A stretch of 64,000 nt of DNA from RYN-111 sp963760125. Lineage in GTDB: Bacteria > Actinomycetota > Actinomycetes > Mycobacteriales > SCTD01. The stretch is from assembly GCA_963760125.1 (NCBI GenBank), contig CAVXBV010000012.1:62001-126000 (forward strand), given 5' to 3'. The position numbers and the translations under genes are program-made. Under the pieces are notes generated by a model, which was given only the letters and a program-made list of their open reading frames with translations, made no database searches and was not told the DNA's origin. This document shows, piece after piece, positions 25,283 to 33,898 of this stretch (the stretch's first letter is position 1; every line of letters begins with the position of its first letter).

Positions 25283-26818
25283 TCAGCGGCGTCCGCCGAG
25301 GCGCTCCACGAGCTCGAGCGCGTCGTCGCACTCGTCCAGGAGCGCCCCCACGTGCGCCTGGGTGCCGCGCAGCGGCTCGAGGGTCGGGACCCGCTGCAGG
25401 GAGTCGCGGCCGACGTCGAAGATGAGGGAGTCCCAGGACGCGGCGGCCACCTGCGTCGGGTACTTCTCCAGGCAGCGCCCGCGGAAGTAGGCGCGCGTGT
25501 CGACCGGTGGCGACGTGATCGCCTGCTGCACAGCAGCTTCGGTGACGAGGGTCTTCATCGACCCGCGCGCGACCAGCCGGTTGTAGAGCCCCTTGTCCTG
25601 GCGGACGTCGGAGTACTGCAGATCGACCAGGTGCAGCTTCGGGGCGTCCCAGTCCAGGCCCTCGCGCTGGCGGTACCCCTCCAGCAGCGCCAGCTTGGCC
25701 ACCCAGTCCAGCTCGTCGGCCAGGGACATCGGGTCGGTCGCGAGGGTGTCGAGCACCGTCTCCCACCGGGCGAGCACATCGGTGGTCTCCGCGTCGACGT
25801 CCGACCCGAGGCGGTCCTCGACGTGCTTGCGGGCCTGCTCGCAGTACTCCATCTGCAGTTGTACGGCAGTGAGCGTCCGGCCGTCGCGCAAGGTCAGCAC
25901 GTGGGTCAGCGAGGGGTCGTGGGAGACGGCCCGCAGTGACGACACCGGGTTGTCGACCGACAGGTCCAGGCCGTTCTGTCGCAGCCACCCGCTCTCGATC
26001 ATGGCGAGCACGAGGTTGGTGGTCCCGACCTTCAGGTAGGTGGAGGTCTCCGACAGGTTGGCGTCGCCGATGATGACGTGCAGCCGGCGGTACTTCTCCG
26101 GGTCGGCGTGCGGCTCGTCGCGGGTGTTGATGATCGGCCGCTTGAGAGTCGTCTCCAGACCCACCTCCACCTCGAAGAAGTCGGCCCGCTGACTGATCTG
26201 GAAGCCGTGCTCGCGGCCCTCCTGACCGATCCCCACCCGACCTGCTCCGACCACGACCTGGCGGCTGACGAAGAACGGCGTGAGGTGCCGCACGATCTCG
26301 GCGAAGGGCGTCTGCCGCTGCATCAGGTAGTTCTCGTGCGTGCCGTAGGACGCGCCCTTGTTGTCGGTGTTGTTCTTGTAGAGCTGGATCGGCGCCGTGC
26401 CGGGGATCGTCAGCGCGCGTTGGGCGGCGATCTCCATGACCCGCTCCCCGGCCTTGTCCCACAGCACCAGGTCGCGGGGGCCGGTGACCTCGGGGGTGGA
26501 GTACTCCGGGTGGGCGTGGTCGACGTACAGGCGGGCGCCGTTGGTGAGGATGACGTTCGCCAGTCCGAGCTCGTCGTCCGGCTCGCCCGGGTAGTGGTCG
26601 GAGCCGCCGAGGCCGACCTCGAACCCCCGCGCGTCGCGCAGCGGGTTCTCCTCCTCGAAGTCCCAGCGGGTACGACGGTCGCGGGCCTGGCCGCCGGGCG
26701 TGCCACCGGCGTACCCGTTGACGACCTGGCTGGAGGCGACCATGTGGTTGACGCCGGCCTGCGACGGGGTCGAGATCCCGAACTCGGTCTCGGTCCCCAT
26801 GACCCGCCGTGCGCTCAT
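25283..26818 (-). CDS. dop: Pup deamidase/depupylase Dop
   Basis: A 511-residue paralogue of PafA that converts the C-terminal Gln of Pup to Glu and can also remove Pup from substrates. The N-terminus reads VMGTETEFGIS, the Dop form of the metal-binding Glu segment. It is followed by the Dop-specific insertion of about 40 residues (GYAGGTPGGQARDRRTRWDF onward), absent from PafA. The catalytic Asp region is ARLYVDHAHPEYSTPEV. Later blocks are YKNNTDNKGASYGTHENYL and RPIINTRDEPHADPEKY. ATG 26818 was chosen; ATG 26800 is a later alternative. The start overlaps the PAP2 stop in an ATGA. Confidence 0.95.
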   Translation of the reverse strand: MSARRVMGTETEFGISTPSQAGVNHMVASSQVVNGYAGGTPGGQARDRRTRWDFEEENPLRDARGFEVGLGGSDHYPGEPDDELGLANVILTNGARLYVDHAHPEYSTPEVTGPRDLVLWDKAGERVMEIAAQRALTIPGTAPIQLYKNNTDNKGASYGTHENYLMQRQTPFAEIVRHLTPFFVSRQVVVGAGRVGIGQEGREHGFQISQRADFFEVEVGLETTLKRPIINTRDEPHADPEKYRRLHVIIGDANLSETSTYLKVGTTNLVLAMIESGWLRQNGLDLSVDNPVSSLRAVSHDPSLTHVLTLRDGRTLTAVQLQMEYCEQARKHVEDRLGSDVDAETTDVLARWETVLDTLATDPMSLADELDWVAKLALLEGYRQREGLDWDAPKLHLVDLQYSDVRQDKGLYNRLVARGSMKTLVTEAAVQQAITSPPVDTRAYFRGRCLEKYPTQVAAASWDSLIFDVGRDSLQRVPTLEPLRGTQAHVGALLDECDDALELVERLGGRR

Positions 26819-27636
26819 GGTTGCAGGGTACGTGCGCGAGGAGCAGCCACCGGCACGACCACCTGCTCGCGGGCGCGGCGCACGGCGCTGTCCACGCCGA
26901 CGACGACTGCGAGCAGGGCGGCGCAGACGATCCCGTCGAGCCACCAGTGGTTGGCGGTCACGACCACGACCAGCGACATGAGCACCGGGTGCAGGAGGGC
27001 CAGCCACCGCCACCGCGACGTGCTGGTCGTGACGGCCACCCAGCCGACCAGGACGGCCCAGCCGACGTGCAGCGAGGGCATCGCGAGCAACTGCCCGGAC
27101 AGGCCGTCGGCGAACGTCCCGTAGACGGACTGGCCGTACTCGAGCGCGACGTCCCGAAAGCCGAGCTCGGGGACGAGCCGCGGCGGGGCGACCGTGACGA
27201 CGTGCATCGCGAACGCCGCCGCGGTGAGCAACGCCAGGTGCAGCCGCACGCGCGGGTAGACCGTCCGGTGCCGCCACCAGACCCAGGCCAGCAGCGCGAT
27301 CACGGGGTTGAAGTGGCCGTAGAGGTAGTAGCCGTTGGACAGCTGCACCAACCAGGGGTGTGGCAGGACGGCCGCTTGCAGCGCCACCTCACTGGGCAGG
27401 TGCAGCGCCTGCTCCAGGTCCCACACCCGGAGCGCCCGCTCGTGGGCACCCTCAGCGGAGCGGTGGGTCAGGCTGCCCAAGAGCTGCCAGACGGTGTAGA
27501 GCCCGACGACGAGCGACGCCTCGGAGAGCGCCCCTTCGGTCCGGGCCCAGCCGCGCCACCGGGCGAGCACGGCGAGGACGACCAGGCAGGTCGCCACGAC
27601 GGCGGCGGCCTGCCAGGTGGGGTCGAGGTGCGGCAA
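26815..27636 (-). CDS. PAP2-family membrane phosphatase/inositolphosphotransferase-like
   Basis: A 273-residue polytopic membrane protein with about six helices. The PAP2/Aur1 motifs are clear: GYYLYGHFNP, MPSLHVGWAVLVGW (the SLHVxWA block with a catalytic His), and NHWWLDGIVCAALL (second catalytic His and Asp). Such proteins act on lipid phosphates or transfer inositol phosphate to lipids. The ATGA overlap with dop and the 18-base gap after mpa place it in the proteasome operon. No connection to proteolysis is known to me. A role in phosphatidylinositol-type lipid synthesis, common in actinobacteria, is the simplest guess. The start is the first in frame, GTG/ATG 27636. Confidence 0.85.
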   Translation of the reverse strand: MPHLDPTWQAAAVVATCLVVLAVLARWRGWARTEGALSEASLVVGLYTVWQLLGSLTHRSAEGAHERALRVWDLEQALHLPSEVALQAAVLPHPWLVQLSNGYYLYGHFNPVIALLAWVWWRHRTVYPRVRLHLALLTAAAFAMHVVTVAPPRLVPELGFRDVALEYGQSVYGTFADGLSGQLLAMPSLHVGWAVLVGWVAVTTSTSRWRWLALLHPVLMSLVVVVTANHWWLDGIVCAALLAVVVGVDSAVRRAREQVVVPVAAPRARTLQP

Positions 27637-27654
27637 GGCGGTCCGGCGAGCGGC

Positions 27655-29406
27655 CTAGAGGTACTGGCCGGTGTTGGAGACCGTGTCGATGGACTTGCCC
27701 GTCTCCTTGCCCTTGGCGCTGGTGACCAGGGTGCGGATGTAGACGATCCGCTCGCCCTTCTTGCCCGAGATCCGGGCCCAGTCGTCGGGGTTGGTGGTGT
27801 TGGGGAGGTCCTCGTTCTCCTTGAACTCATCGATGCACGCGGTCAGCAGGTGCTGCATCCGCAGCCCCTTCTGCGCGCTCTCGAGGAAGTCCTTGATGGC
27901 CATCTTCTTGGCACGGGCCACGATGTTCTCGATCATGGCGCCGGAGTTGAAGTCCTTGAAGTACAAGACCTCCTTGTCGCCGCCGGCGTAGGTCACCTCG
28001 AGGAACCTGTTCTCCTCGGCCTCGGTGTAGATGCGCTCGACGACGCCCTGCACCATCGCGGCGAGGGTGGCCTCGCGCGATCCGCCGTGCTCGGCGAGGT
28101 CGTCCGCGTGCAAGGGCAGCTCGGTGACGAGGTACTTGGTGAAGATGTCCCTCGCCGCCTCCGCGTCCGGGCGCTCGATCTTGATCTTCACGTCGAGCCG
28201 GCCGGGGCGCAGGATCGCCGGGTCGATCATGTCCTCGCGGTTCGAGGCACCGATGACGACGACGTTCTCCAGGGTTTCGACCCCGTCGATCTCGGCCAAC
28301 AGCTGCGGGACGATCGTCGTCTCGACGTCGCTGGAGACACCCGACCCGCGGGTGCGGAAGATCGACTCCATCTCGTCGAAGAACACGATGACGGGCGTGC
28401 CCTCGGAGGCCTTCTCGCGGGCCCGCTGGAAGATCAAGCGGATCTGCCGCTCGGTCTCCCCGACGTACTTGTTGAGCAGCTCGGGGCCCTTGATGTTGAG
28501 GAAGTACGCCCGGCCCTCGGGCTTGCCGGTGACCTCCGCGACCTTCTTGGCCAGCGAGTTGGCGACCGCCTTGGCGATCAGCGTCTTGCCGCAGCCAGGG
28601 GGCCCGTAGAGCAGCACGCCCTTGGGTGGCCGCAGCTGGTGCTCCTTGAACAGCTCCTTGTGGAGGAACGGCAGCTCGACCGCGTCGCGGATGGACTCGA
28701 TCTGCGCGGCCAGCCCACCGATGTCGGAGTAGTCGATGTCGGGGACCTCCTCGAGCACGAGGTCCTCGACCTCGCTCTTGGGGATCCGCTCGTAGACGTA
28801 GCCGCTGCGCGTCTCGAGCAGCAGCGAGTCCCCCGTCTTCAGGGGCTGGTCGAGCAGGGAGTCGGCGATCATGACGACCCGCTCCTCGTCGGTGTGGCCG
28901 ACGACGAGCGCCCGGTCGCCGCCCTCGAGGACCTCCTTGAGCGTGACGACGTCGCCCTGCTTCTCGAAGGCCAGGGCAGCGACGACGTTGAGGGCCTCGT
29001 TGAGCATGACCTCCTGGCCCCGCCGCAGGTCGGCCACCTCGACCGCCGGGCTGACGGTGACGCGCAGCTTGCGCCCACCGGTGAACACGTCCACGGAGTC
29101 GTCCTCGTGGGCGCTCAGGAACACGCCGTAGCCGCTGGGCGGTTGGGCGAGGCGGTCGACCTCCTCCTTGAGCGCGATGATCTGGTCGCGGGCCTCCTTG
29201 AGGGTCGACACGAGCCGGTCGTTCTGGCCCGAGGCGCCGGCGAGCGAGGCCTGCGCCTCGTTGAGCCGTTCCTCCAGCGCGCGCACCTGCCGGGGCGAGT
29301 CGGCGAGCTTGCGGCGCAGGACCGAGACCTCCTCTTCGAGGAAGGTCACCTGCGCCTTCAGCTCAGCAGCCTGCTCGTTGTCGGAGCCACCTCGTGTGCC
29401 TGCCAC
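27655..29406 (-). CDS. mpa: Proteasome-associated AAA+ ATPase Mpa/ARC
   Basis: A 583-residue hexameric unfoldase that recognises Pup and feeds pupylated proteins into the core. The N-terminal coiled coil covers residues 10-70 (ELKAQVTFLEEEVSVLRRKL). Two OB folds follow, then the AAA domain with Walker A GPPGCGKTLIAKAVA, Walker B VIVFFDEMESIF and the arginine-finger region EDMIDPAILRPGR. The C-terminus ends in GQYL, the tyrosine-containing tail that docks into the alpha ring. A gap of about 140 bases upstream (29407-29550) holds no other gene and probably contains the promoter for mpa-PAP2-dop. Confidence 0.96.
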   Translation of the reverse strand: MAGTRGGSDNEQAAELKAQVTFLEEEVSVLRRKLADSPRQVRALEERLNEAQASLAGASGQNDRLVSTLKEARDQIIALKEEVDRLAQPPSGYGVFLSAHEDDSVDVFTGGRKLRVTVSPAVEVADLRRGQEVMLNEALNVVAALAFEKQGDVVTLKEVLEGGDRALVVGHTDEERVVMIADSLLDQPLKTGDSLLLETRSGYVYERIPKSEVEDLVLEEVPDIDYSDIGGLAAQIESIRDAVELPFLHKELFKEHQLRPPKGVLLYGPPGCGKTLIAKAVANSLAKKVAEVTGKPEGRAYFLNIKGPELLNKYVGETERQIRLIFQRAREKASEGTPVIVFFDEMESIFRTRGSGVSSDVETTIVPQLLAEIDGVETLENVVVIGASNREDMIDPAILRPGRLDVKIKIERPDAEAARDIFTKYLVTELPLHADDLAEHGGSREATLAAMVQGVVERIYTEAEENRFLEVTYAGGDKEVLYFKDFNSGAMIENIVARAKKMAIKDFLESAQKGLRMQHLLTACIDEFKENEDLPNTTNPDDWARISGKKGERIVYIRTLVTSAKGKETGKSIDTVSNTGQYL

Positions 29407-29550
29407 CTGCCCAACCTCCCGTCGAACCGTCGGGTCGTGCTGCGTCCTGACCGCATCCTATGTACGGCTCACGCCCTGATCCGTTCACTGTCCTTTCGGC
29501 GCACCGTACGACGTCGGGAGCGGTTCCGCGCAGCGACGTTGCGCAGGTGC

Positions 29551-30468
29551 TCAGCCGAGCCGGGCCTGCAGCGACGTGAGGATCTCCTCGGCCAGGCCCA
29601 GCCCGCCCAGGTGGCTCTCGCCCTCCATGGCGTGGAAGGTGGCGTTCGGCAGCAGCGAGGCGGCGTGCTCCCCGTGGGAGAACGGCACGATGTGGTCCAG
29701 GTCGCCGTGCCACCAGGACACGGGCACCTTGACGTCCTCGAGGCGGAACCCCCAGTCCTGGGTGAACAGCAGCACGTCCAGCAGCGGCGCCGTGATCTGC
29801 CGACGGCTGCCGTGCAGCAGGTCGTCCAGGAACATGGCGCGGAACTCCGGCCGGGTGAGCAGCAGTCGATCGGGCTCGGGAGAGAGCGCGGCGTACAGGT
29901 CGATCGCGGGGCCGCCGATCGGTCGCAGGGCCCGGATCAGCAAGGACAACCCGACCCCGATGGGGACGCGCCCGGCACGAAGGACCGGCCGCAACCGACT
30001 GGCCAGCTGCAGGGGTCCCCCGTTGATGGCGTCCAGGCCGACGGTCGGTGCGACCCCGCCGATCACGGCCACCGACCGGACCCGGTCTGGCAGACCGGCG
30101 CCGGCGGCCAGGGCGTAGGGCCCCCCGCCTGACAGCCCGATCACGCGGAGCTCGGCCAGTCCCAGGACGTCGGCGACGCGCTCGAGGTCCGCGGTCCACG
30201 CGAGCAGGTTCGGGTACTGGTGCGGGGTCGAGGAGCCGATGCCCGGCCGGTCGATCCCGATGATCCGGAGCTCGTGCGCATCGGCGTACGCCCTGACCTC
30301 CACGGGGATCTGGCGTCGGGCGCCCGGCGTGCCGTGCATCCAGACGATGGGGTCGCCGTACGGCGAACCGAACGTGGCGAAGCCGAGCCGTCGGGCTCCA
30401 CCCACCCCGATCGTGCCCTCCAGCCGGGGCCGGGCGATGTCGCTCCTCGTGCGTCGCCCGACGCTCAT
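29551..30468 (-). CDS. Alpha/beta-fold hydrolase
   Basis: A 305-residue alpha/beta hydrolase. The oxyanion region is VWMHGTPGARRQIP, the nucleophile elbow is GLSGGGPYAL (Ser in GxSxG), the acid is probably in WWHGDLDHIVPF and the base His in AMEGESHLGGLG. The cap region (residues 180-235) is helical. The ATG at 30468 overlaps the trmI stop in an ATGA, so it is made with the tRNA methyltransferase. The substrate is not evident; similar genes sit at this place in other actinobacterial proteasome loci. Confidence 0.9.
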   Translation of the reverse strand: MSVGRRTRSDIARPRLEGTIGVGGARRLGFATFGSPYGDPIVWMHGTPGARRQIPVEVRAYADAHELRIIGIDRPGIGSSTPHQYPNLLAWTADLERVADVLGLAELRVIGLSGGGPYALAAGAGLPDRVRSVAVIGGVAPTVGLDAINGGPLQLASRLRPVLRAGRVPIGVGLSLLIRALRPIGGPAIDLYAALSPEPDRLLLTRPEFRAMFLDDLLHGSRRQITAPLLDVLLFTQDWGFRLEDVKVPVSWWHGDLDHIVPFSHGEHAASLLPNATFHAMEGESHLGGLGLAEEILTSLQARLG

Positions 30469-31397
30469 GGGAGGTTCGGGCGGAACGGCTCCTTGGGCGC
30501 CTCCGGGTCGGTGCTCGTGCTCTCCGTGACGGGTTCGCCGTACATCCCCTTGGACGGGCGTCGGCGGCGGAGCGGCGGCTCGACGCCGTCGGCCAGGCGC
30601 CGGGTCGTGCACAGGAAGCCGGTGTGGCCGACCATCCGGTGCTGCGGCCGGACGGCCAGCCCCTCGACGTGCCAGCCGCGCGCCATGGTCTCCCACGACT
30701 GCGGCTCGGTGAACGTGCCGTGCTCCCGCATGGCCTCGACGGTCTTGGACAGCTGCGTGGTGGTGGCGACGTAGCAGCAGAGCACGCCGCCCGGCCGGAG
30801 CGCCCGGGAGACCGCGTCCAGGCACTCCCAGGGCGCCAGCATGTCCAGCACCACGCGGTCGACCTCGGTGTCGACCAGCTCGTCCTGCAGTGACCCGACG
30901 GTGATGGTCCACGCCGGGTGCGGAGCGCCGAAGAACCGTTCGGCGTTGGCGCGTGCGATGTCGGCGAAGTCCTGGCGGCGCTCGTACGACGAGAGCCGGC
31001 CGCCCTCCCCGACGGCGCGCAGCAGCGACATGGACAGCGCGCCGGACCCGACGCCCGCTTCGACGACGTGGGCCCCCGGGAAGATGTCGGCCATCCCGAC
31101 GATGTTGGCGCTGTCCTTGGGGTAGACGACCTGCGCCCCGCGCGGCATCGACAGGACGTAGTCGGGCAGCAGCGGCCGCAGCGCCAGGTAGGTGGTCGTG
31201 CCGATGTCGACGGTGACGCCCTCGGGGCCGCCGAGGAGTCCGTCGTGCTCGAGGATCCCCTTGTGAGTGTGGAACTGCTTGCCCGCCTCGAGGGTGATCG
31301 TGTGCATCCGGCCCTTGGGGTCGGTGAGCTGCACCTGGTCCCCGACCTGCAGGGGCCCTCGTCGTCGTACGGCCTCGCCGGGTCGTTGATCGGTCAC
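30465..31397 (-). CDS. trmI: tRNA (adenine-58-N1)-methyltransferase TrmI
   Basis: A 310-residue class I SAM-dependent methyltransferase that makes m1A58 in the T loop of tRNAs. The SAM-binding motif is AHVVEAGVGSGALSMSLLRA, preceded by the family block GAQVVYPKDSANIVGMADIFPG. Motif IV/V is VDRVVLDMLAPWECLDAV, then LRPGGVLCCYVATTTQLS. The C-terminus has RPQHRMVGHTGFL. GTG start at 31397. The family forms tetramers. It lies ten bases after the site-2 protease gene and overlaps the hydrolase gene by four bases. Confidence 0.95.
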   Translation of the reverse strand: MTDQRPGEAVRRRGPLQVGDQVQLTDPKGRMHTITLEAGKQFHTHKGILEHDGLLGGPEGVTVDIGTTTYLALRPLLPDYVLSMPRGAQVVYPKDSANIVGMADIFPGAHVVEAGVGSGALSMSLLRAVGEGGRLSSYERRQDFADIARANAERFFGAPHPAWTITVGSLQDELVDTEVDRVVLDMLAPWECLDAVSRALRPGGVLCCYVATTTQLSKTVEAMREHGTFTEPQSWETMARGWHVEGLAVRPQHRMVGHTGFLCTTRRLADGVEPPLRRRRPSKGMYGEPVTESTSTDPEAPKEPFRPNLP

Positions 31398-31407
31398 CGG
31401 GACCAGA

Positions 31408-32511
31408 TTAGGACTGCATGGCCTCGGCGACGTCCGCGCTGACCAGCACGCGCAGCGGAGAGCCCTCCACGACGTACTCCGAGGCGGGGGTGGCGGTCAT
31501 GGCGGCGAGCAGTGCCTCGCCGGTCACGGCGGGGTCGAGCAGGAGTGCGGGCTCGAGGCGTCGCGCCCCGTCCGCCACCTGGACCCAGGGCCGCCGGTCG
31601 GTGGGGACCTGGCGCACCCAGGCCTCGCTGACCACGCCCTCGAGGCGTCCGGCGGAGTCCACGACGACCAGCGCGCGGGCGCCGGCCTCGTGGGCCTGAC
31701 GGACCGCCTCGGCGAGTGGCAGGGTGGGCGCCACGGCCAGCGCCGGACGGGCGAGGGCGTCCAGGGTGAGCAGCGGCAGGCGGCTGACCGCCTCCCCGCG
31801 CAGCAGGCTGGCGCGCGCGCCGAGGTAGATGAAGGTCCCGACGAGGGCCGACAGCAGCACGGCGGTGAGGTCGCGCTGCCCGACGCCCACAGCGGGCAGC
31901 AGGCCGAGCAGCACGCCCGGGACGACGACCAGCGCGATCGCCATGCCCGACCGGGCGCTCCACCGGGTCGCCCGGTCAGGGTCCTTGCCGACCTGCCAGA
32001 GCAGGCTGCGGAGCACCCGGCCGCCGTCCAGCGGCAGCCCGGGCAGCAGGTTCAGGGCGGCGATGGCGCCGTTGATGATGGCGACGTTGGCGCACACCAA
32101 CCACGCGGTGCCGTCCGGGTCGAACAGCTCGAGGGCCACCACGCTGGTGCTGCACAGCAGCAGGGACACCATGGGGCCGCTGATCGCCACGGCGTACTCC
32201 CTGGCGGGGGTCTGCGGTGCCTCGGTGATCTCGGTGAGCCCGGCCATGAGGTTGACGGTGATCGACCGGACGGGCAGCCCGAAGGCGCGGGCAGTGAGGC
32301 AGTGGCCGATCTCGTGCAGCACCACGCTGCCCAGCAGCAGAACCACGAACGCCAGCGCGATCAGGTAGCCGCGGGCGCCGTCGTTCACGACGCTCTGCCC
32401 GACGAGCACGATGTACGCCGCGAACAGGAACCACGAGGGCATCAGGATCACCGGAACGCCCACGACGGAGCCGATCCTGACGCCCGAGCTGCGTCGTTGC
32501 CTGCCTGCCAC
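31408..32511 (-). CDS. Site-2-type zinc metalloprotease (M50) with CBS tail
   Basis: A 367-residue intramembrane protease. The zinc motif HEIGHCLTARAFG lies in the third helix, and the second motif NLLPGLPLDGGRVLRSLLW includes the metal-binding Asp. Four to six membrane helices make up residues 15-220. The last 130 residues form a pair of degenerate CBS domains (LPLAEAVRQAHEAGARALVVVD, GVVSEAWVRQVPTD) that in relatives sense nucleotides. GTG/ATG start at 32511. It may cleave anti-sigma factors or small membrane proteins. The ECF sigma partner in this cluster is a conceivable substrate, but that is only a guess. It follows the methyltransferase-like gene by nine bases. Confidence 0.9.
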   Translation of the reverse strand: MAGRQRRSSGVRIGSVVGVPVILMPSWFLFAAYIVLVGQSVVNDGARGYLIALAFVVLLLGSVVLHEIGHCLTARAFGLPVRSITVNLMAGLTEITEAPQTPAREYAVAISGPMVSLLLCSTSVVALELFDPDGTAWLVCANVAIINGAIAALNLLPGLPLDGGRVLRSLLWQVGKDPDRATRWSARSGMAIALVVVPGVLLGLLPAVGVGQRDLTAVLLSALVGTFIYLGARASLLRGEAVSRLPLLTLDALARPALAVAPTLPLAEAVRQAHEAGARALVVVDSAGRLEGVVSEAWVRQVPTDRRPWVQVADGARRLEPALLLDPAVTGEALLAAMTATPASEYVVEGSPLRVLVSADVAEAMQS

Positions 32512-32520
32512 CCCCGGAGC

Positions 32521-32865
32521 CTACGCGGGGCGCTGCGCCGACCAGGCCGTGCGACCGGCCACGGCCTCGGTGTGCTGCAAGGCCAGCCGGTGCCGCTCGG
32601 CCGTGCGCTCGACCGCCCCCAGGTCGGCGGCCAGCGACACCAGGCGGCCGCCCGGGCGCAGCAGGTCCACGGCGTCGTGGACGTCGAACGCGGCGAGCGC
32701 GACGACGACGTCGGCCGGGCCCTGGGTGACGAGGGGAACGCCGGTGCCCGCCTCGAGCGCGCGCCGCAGCGTGGACCCGGGTCCGAGCACCATGACGGCC
32801 TGTCCCTTGCGCACGCCGGCCAGGGCGGTGGCCACCGCCGTCACCAGCTCACTGGGCTCCTGCAC
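32521..32865 (-). CDS. Short methyltransferase-like Rossmann protein
   Basis: A 114-residue protein that looks like a shrunken SAM-dependent methyltransferase fold: GVRKGQAVMVLGPGSTLRRAL (glycine-rich loop), DVVVALAAFDVHDAVDLLRPGGRLVSL (motif IV-VI pattern), then WSAQRPA. Most of the usual N-terminal half is missing. Start was set at GTG 32865 because GGGAGG lies nine bases upstream. A start at ATG 32958 would overlap the ATG of the divergent nuclease gene. It begins the operon that continues into the M50 protease. Catalysis is unproven; it could be a degenerate regulator. Confidence 0.65.
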   Translation of the reverse strand: MQEPSELVTAVATALAGVRKGQAVMVLGPGSTLRRALEAGTGVPLVTQGPADVVVALAAFDVHDAVDLLRPGGRLVSLAADLGAVERTAERHRLALQHTEAVAGRTAWSAQRPA

Positions 32866-32956
32866 GAGGGGCACCCTCCCACGTCCGTCTTCTGCGTCCT
32901 CCACAGCCCGGCGTGGAACGTCGGTTCTGTCCGTGGGGGGCCGTACCGTCGGGGCC

Positions 32957-33838
32957 ATGAGCGACACCCTGCCTGCCGAGCTCCCCGTGCTGGGGTCGCT
33001 GTCGCCGTCCCGCGCCGGTGATTTCATGACCTGCCCGCTGCTGTACCGCTACCGCAGCATCGACCGCTTGCCGCAGACGCCTTCCTCGGCGGCCGTCCGC
33101 GGGACCCTGGTGCACGCGGTCCTGGAGCGGCTGTTCGACCTGCCGGCGGCGGAGCGCACCCCGGCGGCGGCCGCGACCTTGCTGGCGCCCGCGTGGGCGG
33201 ACCTGCAGCAGGAGGAGCCCGACGTCGCTGCTCTGTTCACCGACGAGAGCGAGGTGGCGACCTGGCTGACGAGCGCTCACGCGCTGCTGGACGCGTACTT
33301 CACCCTCGAGGACCCCCGGCGACTCGATCCGGCCGAGCGGGAGGCGCTGGTCGAGGTCGTCCTGCCGGGCGGTCTGCGGCTGCGCGGCATCGTCGACCGC
33401 CTCGACGTGGCGCCCACCGGGGATCTGCGGGTGGTCGACTACAAGACCGGGAAGTCGCCCGGCGAGGCGTTCGAGGGCAAGGCGCTGTTCCAGATGAAGT
33501 TCTACGCCCTCGTGCTGTGGCGCACCCGCGGCGTCATCCCGCGGCGCCTCCAGCTGATGTACCTCGGCGACAAGGAGGTCCTGCAGTACTCCCCCGACGA
33601 GGCCGACCTGCTGGCCACCGAGCGCAAGCTGCTGGCGCTGTGGGAGGCGATCGAGCGCGCCACGCAGGACCGTGACTTCCGGCCCCGGGTCAGCAAGCTG
33701 TGCGACTGGTGCGATCACCAGGCGCTGTGCCCGGAGAAGGGCGGCACCCTGCTGCCGTGGCCCGAGGTCGTCCCTGACCCGGCCGACGCCGAGGCGCGTC
33801 ACGTCGCAGCCGCGGAGCGCCAGAACCGCCCCGCCTGA
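32957..33838 (+). CDS. RecB-family (PD-(D/E)XK) nuclease with probable Fe-S cluster
   Basis: A 293-residue nuclease. The catalytic core is GIVDRLDVAPTGDLRVVDYKTGKSPGE (Asp, Asp, Lys of the PD-(D/E)XK fold). Four Cys at residues 26, 249, 252 and 258 (MTCPLLYR; KLCDWCDHQALCP) are spaced as in the AddB-type 4Fe-4S belt. GTG/ATG start: ATG 32957, within the ATG-rich divergent region opposite the methyltransferase-like gene. The family acts in recombinational repair, but no helicase gene is present here. It is commonly found next to proteasome genes in actinobacteria. Confidence 0.9.
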   Translation: MSDTLPAELPVLGSLSPSRAGDFMTCPLLYRYRSIDRLPQTPSSAAVRGTLVHAVLERLFDLPAAERTPAAAATLLAPAWADLQQEEPDVAALFTDESEVATWLTSAHALLDAYFTLEDPRRLDPAEREALVEVVLPGGLRLRGIVDRLDVAPTGDLRVVDYKTGKSPGEAFEGKALFQMKFYALVLWRTRGVIPRRLQLMYLGDKEVLQYSPDEADLLATERKLLALWEAIERATQDRDFRPRVSKLCDWCDHQALCPEKGGTLLPWPEVVPDPADAEARHVAAAERQNRPA

Positions 33839-33898
33839 GGCGCCCGGTCGGTGCAACACTGGGGGCAGGCCAGTCCGGACGACCCCGAGGAGCCCCGC

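Noticed and set aside
18469..26818. pafA and dop as an assembly duplication
   Set aside because: They are established paralogues with different lengths, and only one has the Dop insertion. Both are expected in Pup-containing genomes.
26809..30132. Plus-strand open frame of about 1100 codons opposite dop, PAP2 and mpa
   Set aside because: Same reason. The minus-strand genes are clear family members, and the plus-strand product is a low-complexity string rich in Arg, Gly and His.
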